64,000 bases of DNA from Carboxylicivirga sp. M1479 (GCF_007097485.1 NZ_VKDE01000026.1:1-64000); one strand, 5' to 3'; positions 8,011 through 18,060 are shown, counted from the stretch's first letter. Program-made: numbers and translations. The notes: generated by a model from the sequence alone, not told the origin.

Positions 8011-9420
8011 ATGCAAAGTTCAAAAGATACTGTTTGTGCTATTTCAACAGCCCAGGGAATGGGGGCCATAGCCGTTATTCGCCTTTCGGGTTCACAATCC
8101 ATTGAAATTTGCGAAAAAGTGTTTTCGCCAGCTCGTAAAGGTAAGGTACTGTCGAATCAAAAGGCCAATACAATTCACTTTGGCAGTATTGGAGATGGCA
8201 ACAAAGATATTGATGAGGTATTAGTGAGTATTTTTAAAGCTCCGCATTCCTTTACAGGGGAAGAAATTGTTGAAATAGCCTGCCACGGAGCTCCGTATAT
8301 ACAGCAACAAATTCTTCAGCTCCTCACTGCAAATGGCGCCAGACTGGCTACTGCTGGCGAGTTCACGCAAAGAGCTTTTCTTAATGGTAAAATGGATTTG
8401 TCGCAGGCAGAAGCTGTGGCCGATTTAATTGCCTCTAGAAGTGAAGCTGCAAGAAGAGTGGCATTACAACAAATGCGTGGCGGTTTTTCAAATGAGTTAA
8501 TCAATTTGCGTACGCAGTTGCTCAATTTTATATCACTTATTGAGCTGGAATTAGATTTTAGTGAGGAAGATGTTGAGTTTGCTAACCGTTCAGAACTAAT
8601 GTCATTAATCGATGAGATGATGCGTTTATTGACCAAGCTGACCGATTCCTTTTCATTGGGTAATGCTATCAAAAATGGTATTCCGGTAGCCATCGTTGGA
8701 CATACGAATGCTGGTAAGTCAACGCTATTAAATACTTTACTGCAGGAAGATAAAGCCATTGTTTCGGATATTCATGGTACCACCCGCGATGTGATTGAAG
8801 ATACGATAAATATTGAGGGGATAAGTTTTCGTTTTATTGATACTGCTGGTATTCGAGCAACCAAGGATGAGATCGAAAACCTGGGTATTGAACGTACTTA
8901 CGATAAAATTAGTAAAGCAAGCATTGTATTATTGATGCTGGATGTTAATGATCCAGACACAAAGATTCATGAAGCAATAATTGATGTAAAAAATCGATTA
9001 GATGAGCATCAGCAATTAATTGTGGTGATTAACAAAATGGATCTTGCTGCAGATTCTTCTCAAAATCGATTTAATAAGGAGATTTTCAAGGAGTTATCTG
9101 GTGTAGATGCCATTGTGCCTATTTCAGCAAAAAAACTTCAGAATATTGATGCCTTGACTTCAGAATTACTTAAGACAGTTAATTTATCGGCAATAGACAA
9201 TGATGAAGTGATTGTTACTAATGTACGACACTATGAGGCTCTTAAAAAGTCCTTAGATGCTGTTGAACGTGTGTCAGAAGGTTTAAGTTCAGGTATTAGT
9301 GGCGATTTCTTAGCGCAGGATATTAGAGAAGTTCTTCACTTTTTAGGAGAAATTACAGGGCATATCAATACTGATGAGGTTTTAGGTAATATTTTCAAGA
9401 ATTTCTGTATCGGTAAGTGA
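8011..9420 (+). CDS. mnmE: tRNA uridine-5-carboxymethylaminomethyl modification GTPase MnmE
   Basis: Cytoplasmic GTPase that works with MnmG to modify the wobble uridine (cmnm5U34) of several tRNAs. 469 aa, full length. The N-terminal tetrahydrofolate-binding domain (about 1-120) begins DTVCAISTAQGMGAIAVIRLSG. The G domain is inserted in a helical domain with all motifs: G1 GHTNAGKST, G2/switch DIHGTTRD, G3 DTAGI, G4 NKMD. The C-terminal FCIGK is the catalytic CxGK signature. It is monocistronic here, divergent from speA and followed by a 373-bp spacer. No anomaly seen. Confidence 0.97.
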   Translation: MQSSKDTVCAISTAQGMGAIAVIRLSGSQSIEICEKVFSPARKGKVLSNQKANTIHFGSIGDGNKDIDEVLVSIFKAPHSFTGEEIVEIACHGAPYIQQQILQLLTANGARLATAGEFTQRAFLNGKMDLSQAEAVADLIASRSEAARRVALQQMRGGFSNELINLRTQLLNFISLIELELDFSEEDVEFANRSELMSLIDEMMRLLTKLTDSFSLGNAIKNGIPVAIVGHTNAGKSTLLNTLLQEDKAIVSDIHGTTRDVIEDTINIEGISFRFIDTAGIRATKDEIENLGIERTYDKISKASIVLLMLDVNDPDTKIHEAIIDVKNRLDEHQQLIVVINKMDLAADSSQNRFNKEIFKELSGVDAIVPISAKKLQNIDALTSELLKTVNLSAIDNDEVIVTNVRHYEALKKSLDAVERVSEGLSSGISGDFLAQDIREVLHFLGEITGHINTDEVLGNIFKNFCIGK

Positions 9421-9793
9421 GTCTAATGCCTTGAAAATCAGGGTTATGAATGATTCTACACTTGTGTTTCATAGGAGTTAGTGGATTGATATATAACGTG
9501 TTAATATTCTTGATGATGTTTTTCTTGGTAATATTTAATCTGTATCAAAATTGGTCAACTTCACAAAACCACATTTAATGAAACGATTTTTCCTTCCGTA
9601 TCCCATAATGCCATTGATTGTATCATGAACAGGTTTTATAATTGAGTTTCATAATTGAACATTAAAAGAAACAGCTATGAAAATTAGTTATACAATCTGG
9701 ATAAGTTTTAAGCAAAGCACAAACATTTTTCTAGCCGATTCATATATAGAATTGCTCGAAATGATATATGTTTGCTTATTATAAGGGAGGATA
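9421..9793. other. Intergenic region upstream of the ECF sigma gene
   Basis: 373 bp without a convincing gene. It contains a direct repeat ATAATTGA (around 9640-9660), a 35-codon frame at 9677-9784 (MKISYTIWISF...) ending 9 bp before the sigma start, a perfect -7 box at 9767-9774, and a Shine-Dalgarno sequence at 9784-9790. If the -7 box is the real promoter, the short ORF lies upstream of transcription and is not a leader peptide. Confidence 0.5.
9767..9774 (+). promoter_or_regulatory. Putative -7 box of the ECF sigma promoter
   Basis: TATGTTTG fits TAnnTTTG. It lies 20 bp before the GTG start, so the transcript would have a very short leader that still keeps the AAGGGAGG ribosome-binding site at 9783-9790. 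No clear -33 TTG at the proper distance. Confidence 0.4.
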
Positions 9794-10372
9794 GTGAAAC
9801 AGTTAGATCTAGAAGAAATATTAATTAAGCTGGCTAAGGATGATGAGTCCTCATTGGAGGCGTTATTTAGTTATTATTATCCTAGATTATATAATTTCTC
9901 AAAATCATTCCTAAAGCTTGAAGCTGGTATTGATGACATCCTACAAGAAGTTTTTGTGAAAATTTGGCAAAAGCGGAAAAGTATCAAATCTGCAAATACT
10001 TTTAATTCATACATCTTTACTATTACGCGAAACTTACTATTGAATGAATTGAGGGCTCGCCTTAATAATGAAAACTTAAAAGAAGAAGTTAAAAAACTAT
10101 CCATTGGATCGGAATACTCTTCTATCGACCAGGTTGAATACAGCGAATTAGAGGAAAAAGCAAATCAATTGATTAATGAACTCCCAGAGCGACAAAAAGA
10201 AATATTTGTTTTAAGTCGTTCTGAAGGTTTAACACATAATGAAATTGCAGATAAATTGGGGATAACAACAAAAACTGTTGAATACCATATGTCGCTTGCC
10301 ATTAAGTATATAAAAGGTAATCTTAAAGACTACGGGGTGGTATCGATGCTTTATTTTTATCTTTTTTTCTAA
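9794..10372 (+). CDS. ECF RNA polymerase sigma factor (Bacteroidota SusC/D-linked type)
   Basis: Sigma-70 family extracytoplasmic-function factor, 192 aa. Region 2 is visible (EALFSYYYPRLYNFSKSFL, then DDILQEVFVKIWQKR). Region 4 has the HTH (LPERQKEIFVLSRSEGLTHNEIADKLGITTKTVEYHM). It should direct RNA polymerase to the SusC operon when released by the FecR-type anti-sigma encoded next. The start is GTG 9794, chosen because AAGGGAGG sits just upstream, an unusually strong Shine-Dalgarno for this phylum, and because residues right after it align with family N-termini. Anti-sigma begins about 67 bp downstream. Trans-envelope regulation of this kind is established for FecI/FecR systems; its application here is inferred from gene order. 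Confidence 0.9.
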   Translation: MKQLDLEEILIKLAKDDESSLEALFSYYYPRLYNFSKSFLKLEAGIDDILQEVFVKIWQKRKSIKSANTFNSYIFTITRNLLLNELRARLNNENLKEEVKKLSIGSEYSSIDQVEYSELEEKANQLINELPERQKEIFVLSRSEGLTHNEIADKLGITTKTVEYHMSLAIKYIKGNLKDYGVVSMLYFYLFF

Positions 10373-10438
10373 TTTTTTTCATTTTCTCACTAGGGATAGA
10401 CTTTTTTGCTGTGTATAAATATTAGACAAGCATTAAAT

Positions 10439-11434
10439 ATGAAAAGTTTATTCAAGAAATATTACCATTCTACATTACGTCCCGATGAATTTTCTGAAGT
10501 GTCAGAATTAATAACTGATAAACGGAAAGAATCGGCCATTTCGGGTTTAATGAAAGGTTTCTGGGACAATGAAATGAATAATGCAGATGTTCCACCTCGT
10601 GAAAACCCCATACTCTTTAAAAGAATAAAAGAAGCCATTTGGATAGAGCGGAATAAAGTAGCACAAAGAAAGATAAGGATTTACGGTTGGGCTGCAGGAG
10701 TTGCAGCTGTTCTTGTAGTGGCTCTACTTGTTAGTAATATCATTTTTTATCAGCATTTTGACACTAGCAAACTTGCTTCACAGCATCAAACAATATCTAC
10801 ACCATACGGAGCCAAAACAAATATTGATTTACCTGATGGCTCAAGCGTCTGGCTTAATTCAGGTTCAACAATCACTTACCCTGTGAATTTTGGTAATCGC
10901 AGAACTATATCCCTAACTGGAGAAGCTTTCTTCGATGTAAAGAAAAGTAATAGTCCTTTTGTTGTTTCAACAAGAGATGGAGATGTGGTAGTGAAAGGGA
11001 CTTCTTTTAACGTTAGAGCATACCCCGATGAAGAAATCTATGAGACGACACTTGTTGAAGGAGTTGTAGACTTCAAACCTAAGAGTGGAACGGAAGTGTT
11101 AACTCTTGAGCCAGGTGATCAGCTTAGAAAAGTATCAGAAGGATTTAGAATTGAAGAAGTTGATACAAAGTACTCAACATCATGGATGGAAGGTAAATTA
11201 ATTTTTAATCGTGAAGCTTTTCCTACTTTAATAACAAAATTGGAACGGTGGTATAATGTGAAAATCAATTATAAAGATTCAGAGCTGGATAAATTATGGT
11301 ACTCTGGTACCATCGAAATGGAGAGTATTAGTGAAGTAATGAATATGATTAGTATGTCGGCACCTGTTACTTATAGCTTTGATAGGAAAACAAGAGTCTT
11401 TACACTTAAGTATTATACCGAGGGTGAAAATTAA
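10439..11434 (+). CDS. FecR-family anti-sigma factor
   Basis: Inner-membrane anti-sigma regulator, 331 aa from ATG 10439. An N-terminal cytoplasmic segment binds the sigma factor. A single transmembrane helix follows (about residues 82-102, GWAAGVAAVLVVALLVSNII). The periplasmic FecR domain reads TNIDLPDGSSVWLNSGS, then LTGEAFFDVKK and VVKGTSFNVRAY. The DUF4974-like C-terminal domain (about 240-325) should contact the STN domain of SusC. I preferred ATG 10439 over an in-frame start at 10406 because MKSLFKKYYHS is the usual kind of N-terminus. It lies between its sigma factor and the SusC gene, as in typical Bacteroidota loci. Confidence 0.9.
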   Translation: MKSLFKKYYHSTLRPDEFSEVSELITDKRKESAISGLMKGFWDNEMNNADVPPRENPILFKRIKEAIWIERNKVAQRKIRIYGWAAGVAAVLVVALLVSNIIFYQHFDTSKLASQHQTISTPYGAKTNIDLPDGSSVWLNSGSTITYPVNFGNRRTISLTGEAFFDVKKSNSPFVVSTRDGDVVVKGTSFNVRAYPDEEIYETTLVEGVVDFKPKSGTEVLTLEPGDQLRKVSEGFRIEEVDTKYSTSWMEGKLIFNREAFPTLITKLERWYNVKINYKDSELDKLWYSGTIEMESISEVMNMISMSAPVTYSFDRKTRVFTLKYYTEGEN

Positions 11435-11474
11435 TTATTAAAATATATCCCACAAATGATGAATTAAACCATAT

Positions 11475-11528
11475 CAACTGGTAAAAAAAAGAAGCGAGAA
11501 CTGGTCCTTCTCACTTCTTTATTCAGTT
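11475..11528 (+). terminator. Stem-loop terminator between anti-sigma and susC
   Basis: Arms AAAGAAGCGAGAA (11488-11500) and TTCTCACTTCTTT (11508-11520) pair with one mismatch and a 7-nt loop. Outer CAACTG (11475-11480) and CAGTTG (11523-11528) extend the dyad. It likely ends the sigma/anti-sigma transcript and separates it from the SusC operon, which would then have its own ECF-dependent promoter. Confidence 0.65.
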
Positions 11529-11569
11529 GATAAATAATAGAATTATTTATCTAATAACATTTCAAAATT

Positions 11570-14500
11570 ATGAAAAAAATCCGATGTATGCATGGGTTGA
11601 GTCCATGTGTCCTAAAAACGATTAGAATTATGAAGCTTTCAGTACTACTGATGTTACTTTTTATAACAGGAGCTTTCGCTTCTGAAACCTTTTCACAAAG
11701 TGCCACCTTATCGCTTAAAGTTAATAAAGTAAGTCTTGAAGATTTCTTTAATAAGATTGAGGAACAGAGCGAGTTCAACTTTTTTTATAGCGGTATTATT
11801 GATGTTGAGCAAAAAGTAACTAGAGAGTATCGTGCTCAAAAAATCACTGAGATTCTGGACGATGTCAAAGATGAGTTTGGTATTGAATACAAAATAGTTG
11901 ATAAACAAGTCATTCTTTTTCCATATGAAAAGAATACAGAAAAGAAAGTTGATAATGTACAGTCGCAGGAAACAATTTCAGGAATTGTAACTGACGATAA
12001 AGGAGAACCACTCCCAGGAGTTAATGTCTATCAAAAAAGTAATCCACAAAATGGTGTTATTACAGGTTTTGATGGTTCATATGCACTTAATTTAGTAAGT
12101 TCTGATGAAAGCCTTGTTTTTTCGTTTATAGGCTTTGTTAAGCAGGAAGTTAATGTAGCAGGACGCAATCAAATAAATATTACACTTGTTGAAGAAAGTA
12201 TTGGATTGGATCAGGTGGTAGTCGTAGGTTATGGCGTCATGAAAAAGAGTGATGTAGTAGGTTCAGTTGCATCTGTAAATATCGATGATTTTTCCAATAC
12301 ACCAACTTCTGATGTTCAGAATATGTTAAAAGGTAGAGTAGCAGGTGTAGAAGTTACACTCGACAATGCTGAACCAGGAGGTAGTTCTTCAATTTTAATT
12401 CGGGGTAAAAGATCTATTGAAGGTAACAACGATCCCTTGGTATTGGTGGATGGAGTACCCGTTAGTAGTATGAACGATGTTAACCCAAATGCGATAGAAT
12501 CCATTGAGATACTGAAAGATGCTGCTTCTCAATCTATTTATGGTGCCAGAGCTTCAAATGGGGTCATACTAATAACCAGTAAAAAAGGTGAGAAAGGTAA
12601 GTTAAGAATCTCTTATGACGCTTTCGTCTCCTCGCAGAAATTGTGGAATAATTTTGAAACCTTTGATGGATATGAGTTTGCTCAACTAAAGAGAGAAGCT
12701 TATCGAACAGATAATGGAGGTAACTATGTCATTGATGAGTCGATTTTTACATTTGAAGAGCAGCAAGCAGCCTTGCAAAGTGGTGAATTCATCGACTGGG
12801 AAAACGAAATTATAGATGACGGGGCCATTAAACAAAGTCACAGTGTTAACCTATCAGGGGGTGGTGATAAAACAACTTATTCACTTGCATTAAGGTACTT
12901 TAGTCAAGACGGTCTAATTGCTGGATCCGACTATAGACGATATGATTTTCAGACAAATATCACCTACGATGCCACTAAATGGCTTACTATTGGAACAAAT
13001 GTTATTTATAACAGTGGTGAAAAGACAAGCGCCCCTGGCTCAATGAATACAATTAATTCTGATCCTATTGGAACTCTATACAATGAAGATGGCAGTTATA
13101 AGACCTACCCAACAGGTGATGTATCGTTTTTTAATCCTTTAATAAATAGGGATGAAACAGATAATGTATCCAATACCGATAAATATATTTTAACACTGTA
13201 TGCTGATTTAAAACTTTTTGAAGGTTTTAACTATCGCTTAAAGGGAAGTACAACTTCTTTTTTTGGTAAATATGGAACTTATAAAACCTCGAAAGAAAGC
13301 AGTGGAAGAGGTGTAAATGGGATAGCTGAAAAAGATACTGAATATAGTGATTGGATGACTCTTGAAAATATTTTTAACTATAATAAGTCATTTGGTAATC
13401 ATACACTTTACGGTACATTTGTTAATAGTATTGAAAAAACAAAATGGGAAAGAACTAATTTAGAAGGAAAGAATTTTCCTAATGATTTTCTGGGCTACAA
13501 TGGAATTCATAATGCAAGGGATCCATTATCTATCTCACATTCGGCCAACGAAAAAACTCTTCTTTCGTTTATGGGGAGAATTCAATATGATTTTGCTAAG
13601 AAATACTACATTTATTTGACAATGAGGGCTGATGCATCGTCTGTATTTAGCGAAAACAATAAATGGGGATACTTCCCTTCGGTAGCATTGAGCTGGAACT
13701 TGGCCAATGAAAGTTTTATTAAAGAAATTAATGCCATTTCGCAATTAAAGTTAAGAGCAAGTTACGGTTCTGTTGGGAATCAAGCCATTGGTGCCTATCA
13801 AAGTTTAGGAATAGCCCAGGATTATAACTACATCTTTTATAATGGTGGTGCCAACGAAAGTGCCTCTGGCTATTCTCCAGATTATCAGTTGGCTAACCCG
13901 GATCTAAAATGGGAAACCACAAAAACGCTAAACCTGGGACTTGATTTTGGTTTATGGCGTGGCAAACTAAGCGGAACAGCCGAATATTATTACAGCAATA
14001 CTGAAGACCTATTGATGAGAAGAAGTGTAGGAGGTATTACAGGATATACCCAAATGTTAGACAATTTAGGGCGAGTACAAAACCAGGGAGTTGAATTGTC
14101 ATTATCGGGGGTATTGGTAGATACGAAGGACCTAAATGTAACCTTGAACACTAACTTTTCAATGAATAGGAACCAAATTAAGGAGTTATATGGTGATTTA
14201 GATGGCGACGGTAAAGAGGATGATGTAGAAGGACAATACTACATCAATTCTCCGATAGATATTTATTATGACTATGAATTTGAAGGTATCTGGCAACAAA
14301 ATGACGATATCGTGAATTCACATATGCCTGATGCATCACCAGGAGGAATAAAAGTGAAAGACCGAAATAATAACGGTATAATTGATGCTGATGATCGCAG
14401 GATTTATGACCGTCAGCCTGATTGGATCGGATCTTTTTCACTTAATTCCAACTATAAAAACTTCGATTTATTCATCGATTTATATACGGTTCAAGGTATA

Positions 14501-14875
14501 ACCAAATTGAACCCTTATTTATACGAATACAACAAAGGAGGTTCTTTAAATGGTAAAGTAAATGGGATAAAAGTAGATTACTGGACTCCTGAGGATCCAT
14601 CTACGAAATATCCGCGACCAACGATGCAAAGTATTCCTTTTATGCAAACCATTGCATACGACGATGCCAGTTACTGGCGCATCAGAAATTTAACCATTGG
14701 TTATACTTTACCTGATAAGCTTACTCAAAAGTGGAGAATTAACAAATTAAGGTTTTATGCTACGGCTTATAACCTTTATACCTGGACCGACTACTTATCT
14801 TTTAGTCCGGAAAAAGATCCGGATGGATACCCTGAGTCAAAAGATTTTCTATTAGGGATTCAGCTTCAGTTTTAA
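11570..14875 (+). CDS. SusC/RagA TonB-dependent outer-membrane receptor with STN domain
   Basis: Outer-membrane importer for oligosaccharides, partner of the SusD-like protein just downstream. 1101 aa. After a signal sequence (about 1-44, hydrophobic LSVLLMLLFITGAFA) comes an STN/secretin-TonB signalling domain (about 48-120, LSLKVNKVSLEDFFNKIEEQ). A carboxypeptidase-regulatory-like beta domain follows (about 132-207, ISGIVTDDKGEPLPGVNVYQ). Next is the plug with the SusC hallmark DQVVVVGYGVMKKSDVVGSV and VLVDGVPVSSMNDVNPNAIE, then a long beta-barrel ending FLLGIQLQF. The STN domain ties it to the FecR anti-sigma. Near-perfect family length. The glycan imported is unknown; neighbours suggest a uronate-containing one. 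Confidence 0.95.
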   Translation: MKKIRCMHGLSPCVLKTIRIMKLSVLLMLLFITGAFASETFSQSATLSLKVNKVSLEDFFNKIEEQSEFNFFYSGIIDVEQKVTREYRAQKITEILDDVKDEFGIEYKIVDKQVILFPYEKNTEKKVDNVQSQETISGIVTDDKGEPLPGVNVYQKSNPQNGVITGFDGSYALNLVSSDESLVFSFIGFVKQEVNVAGRNQINITLVEESIGLDQVVVVGYGVMKKSDVVGSVASVNIDDFSNTPTSDVQNMLKGRVAGVEVTLDNAEPGGSSSILIRGKRSIEGNNDPLVLVDGVPVSSMNDVNPNAIESIEILKDAASQSIYGARASNGVILITSKKGEKGKLRISYDAFVSSQKLWNNFETFDGYEFAQLKREAYRTDNGGNYVIDESIFTFEEQQAALQSGEFIDWENEIIDDGAIKQSHSVNLSGGGDKTTYSLALRYFSQDGLIAGSDYRRYDFQTNITYDATKWLTIGTNVIYNSGEKTSAPGSMNTINSDPIGTLYNEDGSYKTYPTGDVSFFNPLINRDETDNVSNTDKYILTLYADLKLFEGFNYRLKGSTTSFFGKYGTYKTSKESSGRGVNGIAEKDTEYSDWMTLENIFNYNKSFGNHTLYGTFVNSIEKTKWERTNLEGKNFPNDFLGYNGIHNARDPLSISHSANEKTLLSFMGRIQYDFAKKYYIYLTMRADASSVFSENNKWGYFPSVALSWNLANESFIKEINAISQLKLRASYGSVGNQAIGAYQSLGIAQDYNYIFYNGGANESASGYSPDYQLANPDLKWETTKTLNLGLDFGLWRGKLSGTAEYYYSNTEDLLMRRSVGGITGYTQMLDNLGRVQNQGVELSLSGVLVDTKDLNVTLNTNFSMNRNQIKELYGDLDGDGKEDDVEGQYYINSPIDIYYDYEFEGIWQQNDDIVNSHMPDASPGGIKVKDRNNNGIIDADDRRIYDRQPDWIGSFSLNSNYKNFDLFIDLYTVQGITKLNPYLYEYNKGGSLNGKVNGIKVDYWTPEDPSTKYPRPTMQSIPFMQTIAYDDASYWRIRNLTIGYTLPDKLTQKWRINKLRFYATAYNLYTWTDYLSFSPEKDPDGYPESKDFLLGIQLQF

Positions 14876-14893
14876 TCAATAAAGAATCGACAA

Positions 14894-16549
14894 ATGAAAT
14901 ATTTATATTATACAATAATAGTTACAATATTCCTTTTTTTTACCTCTTGTGAAGAGTTCTTAGAAGAGGAGCCGATTACATCGATTTCTTCATCATGGAT
15001 ATATGAGAATGAAGAAGGGTATACAACGGGTGTAAATGCTTTATATAATTTAAATCGCGCCTTTTACGAAGGAACGGGGCAGCAGCACCAGGGAATTCCT
15101 ATGATCATGTCTGACTTAGTGGGCATTAGGGCAGGCTTTGGAAGTTGGGTGTATTATAATCCCAATCAGCTAACCCCAACTTCATCTTCATTTCCGGGAA
15201 ATTATATTTGGACACAACATTATCGAATAATCGATAGAAGTAATGCCCTTATTGCATCGTCGGTTAATTTTGATGCAGATATTAAACCTCAGGAAGCAGA
15301 AGCAAGGATGTTTAGAGCACATTCTTATTTTACATTGTACAGGTTATTTCATAATCTTCATTTAAACCTGGAACCTACAACTCCTGAAAATGCTTTTGAT
15401 ATTGAATATGCTGTTGCTAGTCCTGCTGATATTTTTAGCGCAATAAATGATGATTTAGATTCAGCTATTGTTCATTTGCCTTGGACAACTAACGATGTTG
15501 GAAGGTGGACAAAGGCTTCTGCAAAACATTTAAAGGCTAAAGTTGCCCTTTGGCAATCTTATGATATAGAAACACAAGGTACGTTAAGTGCAGAAAACTA
15601 TTCTCAGCAGGCTTTATCGCAAGCCGAAGAAGTAATAGGTTATGGTGATTATGAATTAGCTAAGGTTTCAGAGGTTTTCGGATCAGAGAAAAAGCCTTCA
15701 AAGTATTCTAGTGAAAACTTATTTGTTATCAATTTCGATTTAGAGCTTGAGGGTAGTAATGGTGGAGGACGTAATCACCGTTTAGGTACTATGACAACAG
15801 CTCGTTACCAAGAGCTAAAAGGTGTAGTTGAAGAGGGTTTTTTAGGTCAGGGATTAAGTTGGGCGATGCCAAGCAACTATCTATTTAACCTGTATGGTAT
15901 CAATGATGCTGAACGCAGAAAAGATAAACGTTTCACCTCTTATTATGTGCAGAATTATTATTACAACGATAGTGAGGACTTGCCTGATGGGGTACAGTTG
16001 GGTGATGTTGTAAGTAATGCTGAACAAAAATTATCTTCAGAAGATTATTACCGAAGATTGCACCCAAGTTTAGCTAAGTATATTGACTTCGAAACCACTA
16101 CCACAACCTGGTCGTGGTCCGACTTAATTGTTTACCGTTTAGCAGAAACTTATTTGATCGCTTCGGAAGCATCCTTATTGCTGAATGATCCTGACAAAGG
16201 GGTTGAATATTTGAACCAAGTAAGAAGACGTGCATATGAATTGCCTATAACAGCACCTTCATCCATTGATTTTACAGCTGCTGATTTAACCGTTGATTTG
16301 ATTTTAGATGAAAGAGCCCGTGAATTGGCTATGGAAGGTCAACGTTGGTATGCGTTAAAACGAACAGGTAAATTAATTGAATATATGAGAGATCATGCTG
16401 GTCATGAGGCAGGCTATACTGACTTGGTTGGTGGTAATTTAAAGACTGATGCTCAGGAAAATATACAATTACGTAATGTCAATTTTCCAATTCCTCAAAA
16501 TCAGATTGATATCATGGGGGTTCCTGAGTTCCAAAATGAAGGTTATTAA
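14894..16549 (+). CDS. SusD/RagB surface glycan-binding lipoprotein
   Basis: Outer-membrane lipoprotein that caps SusC and binds the incoming glycan. 551 aa. Signal peptide ends at C19 (IFLFFTSCEEFLEE). The N-terminal FLEEEPITSIS and the following NALYNLNRAFYEG helix are SusD-like. TPR-type helices carry EAEARMFRAHSYFTLYRLF. The C-terminal SusD region contains VYRLAETYLIASEASLLL and LDERARELAMEGQRWYALKRTG, the strongest family signature. It starts 18 bp after SusC on the same strand. SusCD pairs act together; ligand identity is not predictable from sequence. Confidence 0.95.
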   Translation: MKYLYYTIIVTIFLFFTSCEEFLEEEPITSISSSWIYENEEGYTTGVNALYNLNRAFYEGTGQQHQGIPMIMSDLVGIRAGFGSWVYYNPNQLTPTSSSFPGNYIWTQHYRIIDRSNALIASSVNFDADIKPQEAEARMFRAHSYFTLYRLFHNLHLNLEPTTPENAFDIEYAVASPADIFSAINDDLDSAIVHLPWTTNDVGRWTKASAKHLKAKVALWQSYDIETQGTLSAENYSQQALSQAEEVIGYGDYELAKVSEVFGSEKKPSKYSSENLFVINFDLELEGSNGGGRNHRLGTMTTARYQELKGVVEEGFLGQGLSWAMPSNYLFNLYGINDAERRKDKRFTSYYVQNYYYNDSEDLPDGVQLGDVVSNAEQKLSSEDYYRRLHPSLAKYIDFETTTTTWSWSDLIVYRLAETYLIASEASLLLNDPDKGVEYLNQVRRRAYELPITAPSSIDFTAADLTVDLILDERARELAMEGQRWYALKRTGKLIEYMRDHAGHEAGYTDLVGGNLKTDAQENIQLRNVNFPIPQNQIDIMGVPEFQNEGY

Positions 16550-16569
16550 TAAAGTTAAGAAGGAAGATC

Positions 16570-17910
16570 ATGATAAAGAGATTATATTTTTTTAAGAAAT
16601 TGATTTACACGACAGCAATACTTAGCTTGTTTTCGTGCGAAAGTGAGTACGATAAGGATATGGACGATAAGCTTGAAGGCTATAAGGATATCCCAACAGA
16701 TGTAAAACTAACATACGATATAAATGCAGATAACCCTAGTTATGTTGTTGATTATACTGCAACAGGTGAGGGACAGATTTATTTTGCATTGAAGAAAGAT
16801 GTCAATGAATTAGATCCTGAAACTTCAACAGATGGAGTATTTGCAATAAAATATGACAACGCAGGAGTTTATAAAGCCGTATTAATTGCACAAGGTTTAA
16901 AAGGAACCGCAAATGACACTGTTGAGGTGGTTGTTGACGAGAAAATACCATTTGAACTATTAGCATCTGTCGAAGTGAGTAATGATGGTTCGGGTAAAAT
17001 AAAGTTCAATATGGAAGCACAGAATGCAACCAGCTATCAGGTAGATATTTTTGAGAATGATGGAACCACTTTAATTTTTTCTGATGTTACAGATGCAACA
17101 AGCTACAGTTATCTATTTTTAAATGAAGAGTTGGTTGAAGTAACAAAAGAATGCCTGGTTACAATAAGTGCAAAAAATAATGCTGGCGTAATTACTGAAA
17201 CCCTACCTTTTAGTGTAACCATAGCAGCAGGTGTGGCACCTCCAAAAACATGGGGATTCTTCGATGATATGGATGGCAGTGCATGTGGTGATATTAATTG
17301 GAATGCTGTTTCGGATGAAACAGGACTATTAGCATTATCAGAATTGCCGGCAGCAGTGCAGGCCAATAATAGTTCAGCCACCTTAAGGTATCATTATAAA
17401 GCCAATGGCGCACAATATGGAGTTCTTGAATTTAGTAAGCTGGCTGATGGTTCTGAGTTTGATTTTTCTTTCCAGGCTAAGTTCAGGGTGAATGTTTATA
17501 TTCCTTCAAGCACAACGGCACCAGACGGCAACGTGATTGACAATACCGATAACTCGGATAAAAAAATCATCAGGCTATATCTTGAAGATAGATATAGAGC
17601 GGATGGCTCTTCTTATAGCGATTCGTATAAACGTAATGTGTGGATTGAAAAGGAAGTTAGTGCTTATGATCAATGGGAAACAATTGAGTTTGATTTTACA
17701 AACCAAAGCGAATACAAATACCATAGTCAGGCCTATGGGTCTTATAAGTACTATATTCCTGATGGGAAGGAAGGTCAAAACCCTGATAGATTATACTTAA
17801 GAACCCACGTTAATGGAAATGCTTCTGAAAGTACCATTTATTACTTCGATGATTTTGAACTGTTGGATATAGATGGTTCTTCCTTAGGATTTGTATGTCC
17901 TGCGGAGTAA
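16570..17910 (+). CDS. PKD-like domain lipoprotein of the SusCD operon (putative glycan-binding)
   Basis: Probable surface glycan-binding protein in the SusE/SGBP position, 446 aa. Lipoprotein signal with C23 (ILSLFSCESEYD). Beta-rich modules follow: a PKD-like domain at about 45-120 (TYDINADNPSYVVDYTATGEG), a second Ig-like module at about 130-215, and a C-terminal jelly-roll-like region (about 225-440) with WGFFDDMDGSACGDINW and DRLYLRTHVNGNASESTIYYFDDFELL. The latter resembles carbohydrate-binding modules that end with a DDFEL strand. No catalytic motif. It begins 20 bp after SusD. A hairpin follows at 17929-17974, so it probably ends the operon. Confidence 0.7.
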   Translation: MIKRLYFFKKLIYTTAILSLFSCESEYDKDMDDKLEGYKDIPTDVKLTYDINADNPSYVVDYTATGEGQIYFALKKDVNELDPETSTDGVFAIKYDNAGVYKAVLIAQGLKGTANDTVEVVVDEKIPFELLASVEVSNDGSGKIKFNMEAQNATSYQVDIFENDGTTLIFSDVTDATSYSYLFLNEELVEVTKECLVTISAKNNAGVITETLPFSVTIAAGVAPPKTWGFFDDMDGSACGDINWNAVSDETGLLALSELPAAVQANNSSATLRYHYKANGAQYGVLEFSKLADGSEFDFSFQAKFRVNVYIPSSTTAPDGNVIDNTDNSDKKIIRLYLEDRYRADGSSYSDSYKRNVWIEKEVSAYDQWETIEFDFTNQSEYKYHSQAYGSYKYYIPDGKEGQNPDRLYLRTHVNGNASESTIYYFDDFELLDIDGSSLGFVCPAE

Positions 17911-17928
17911 GATGAAAAGATAAAGTAG

Positions 17929-17974
17929 CTTATCCTAACATTCTGCTAATAAAAGGTAGGGTGTTAGGGGTAAG
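17929..17974 (+). terminator. Stem-loop after the SusCD operon
   Basis: CTTATCCTAACA (17929-17940) pairs imperfectly with TGTTAGGGGTAAG (17962-17974), with one bulge and one wobble, around a 21-nt loop. No long T-run follows, so it may be a processing or stability hairpin rather than a strict intrinsic terminator. Confidence 0.45.
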
Positions 17975-18060
17975 TTACACATATCTAAATATACATGTTT
18001 GAAAAAAAGTTGTTTGGTTAAACAATCCATGGGTGCGTTTTTTTAGGAAGCGGATCGTCT

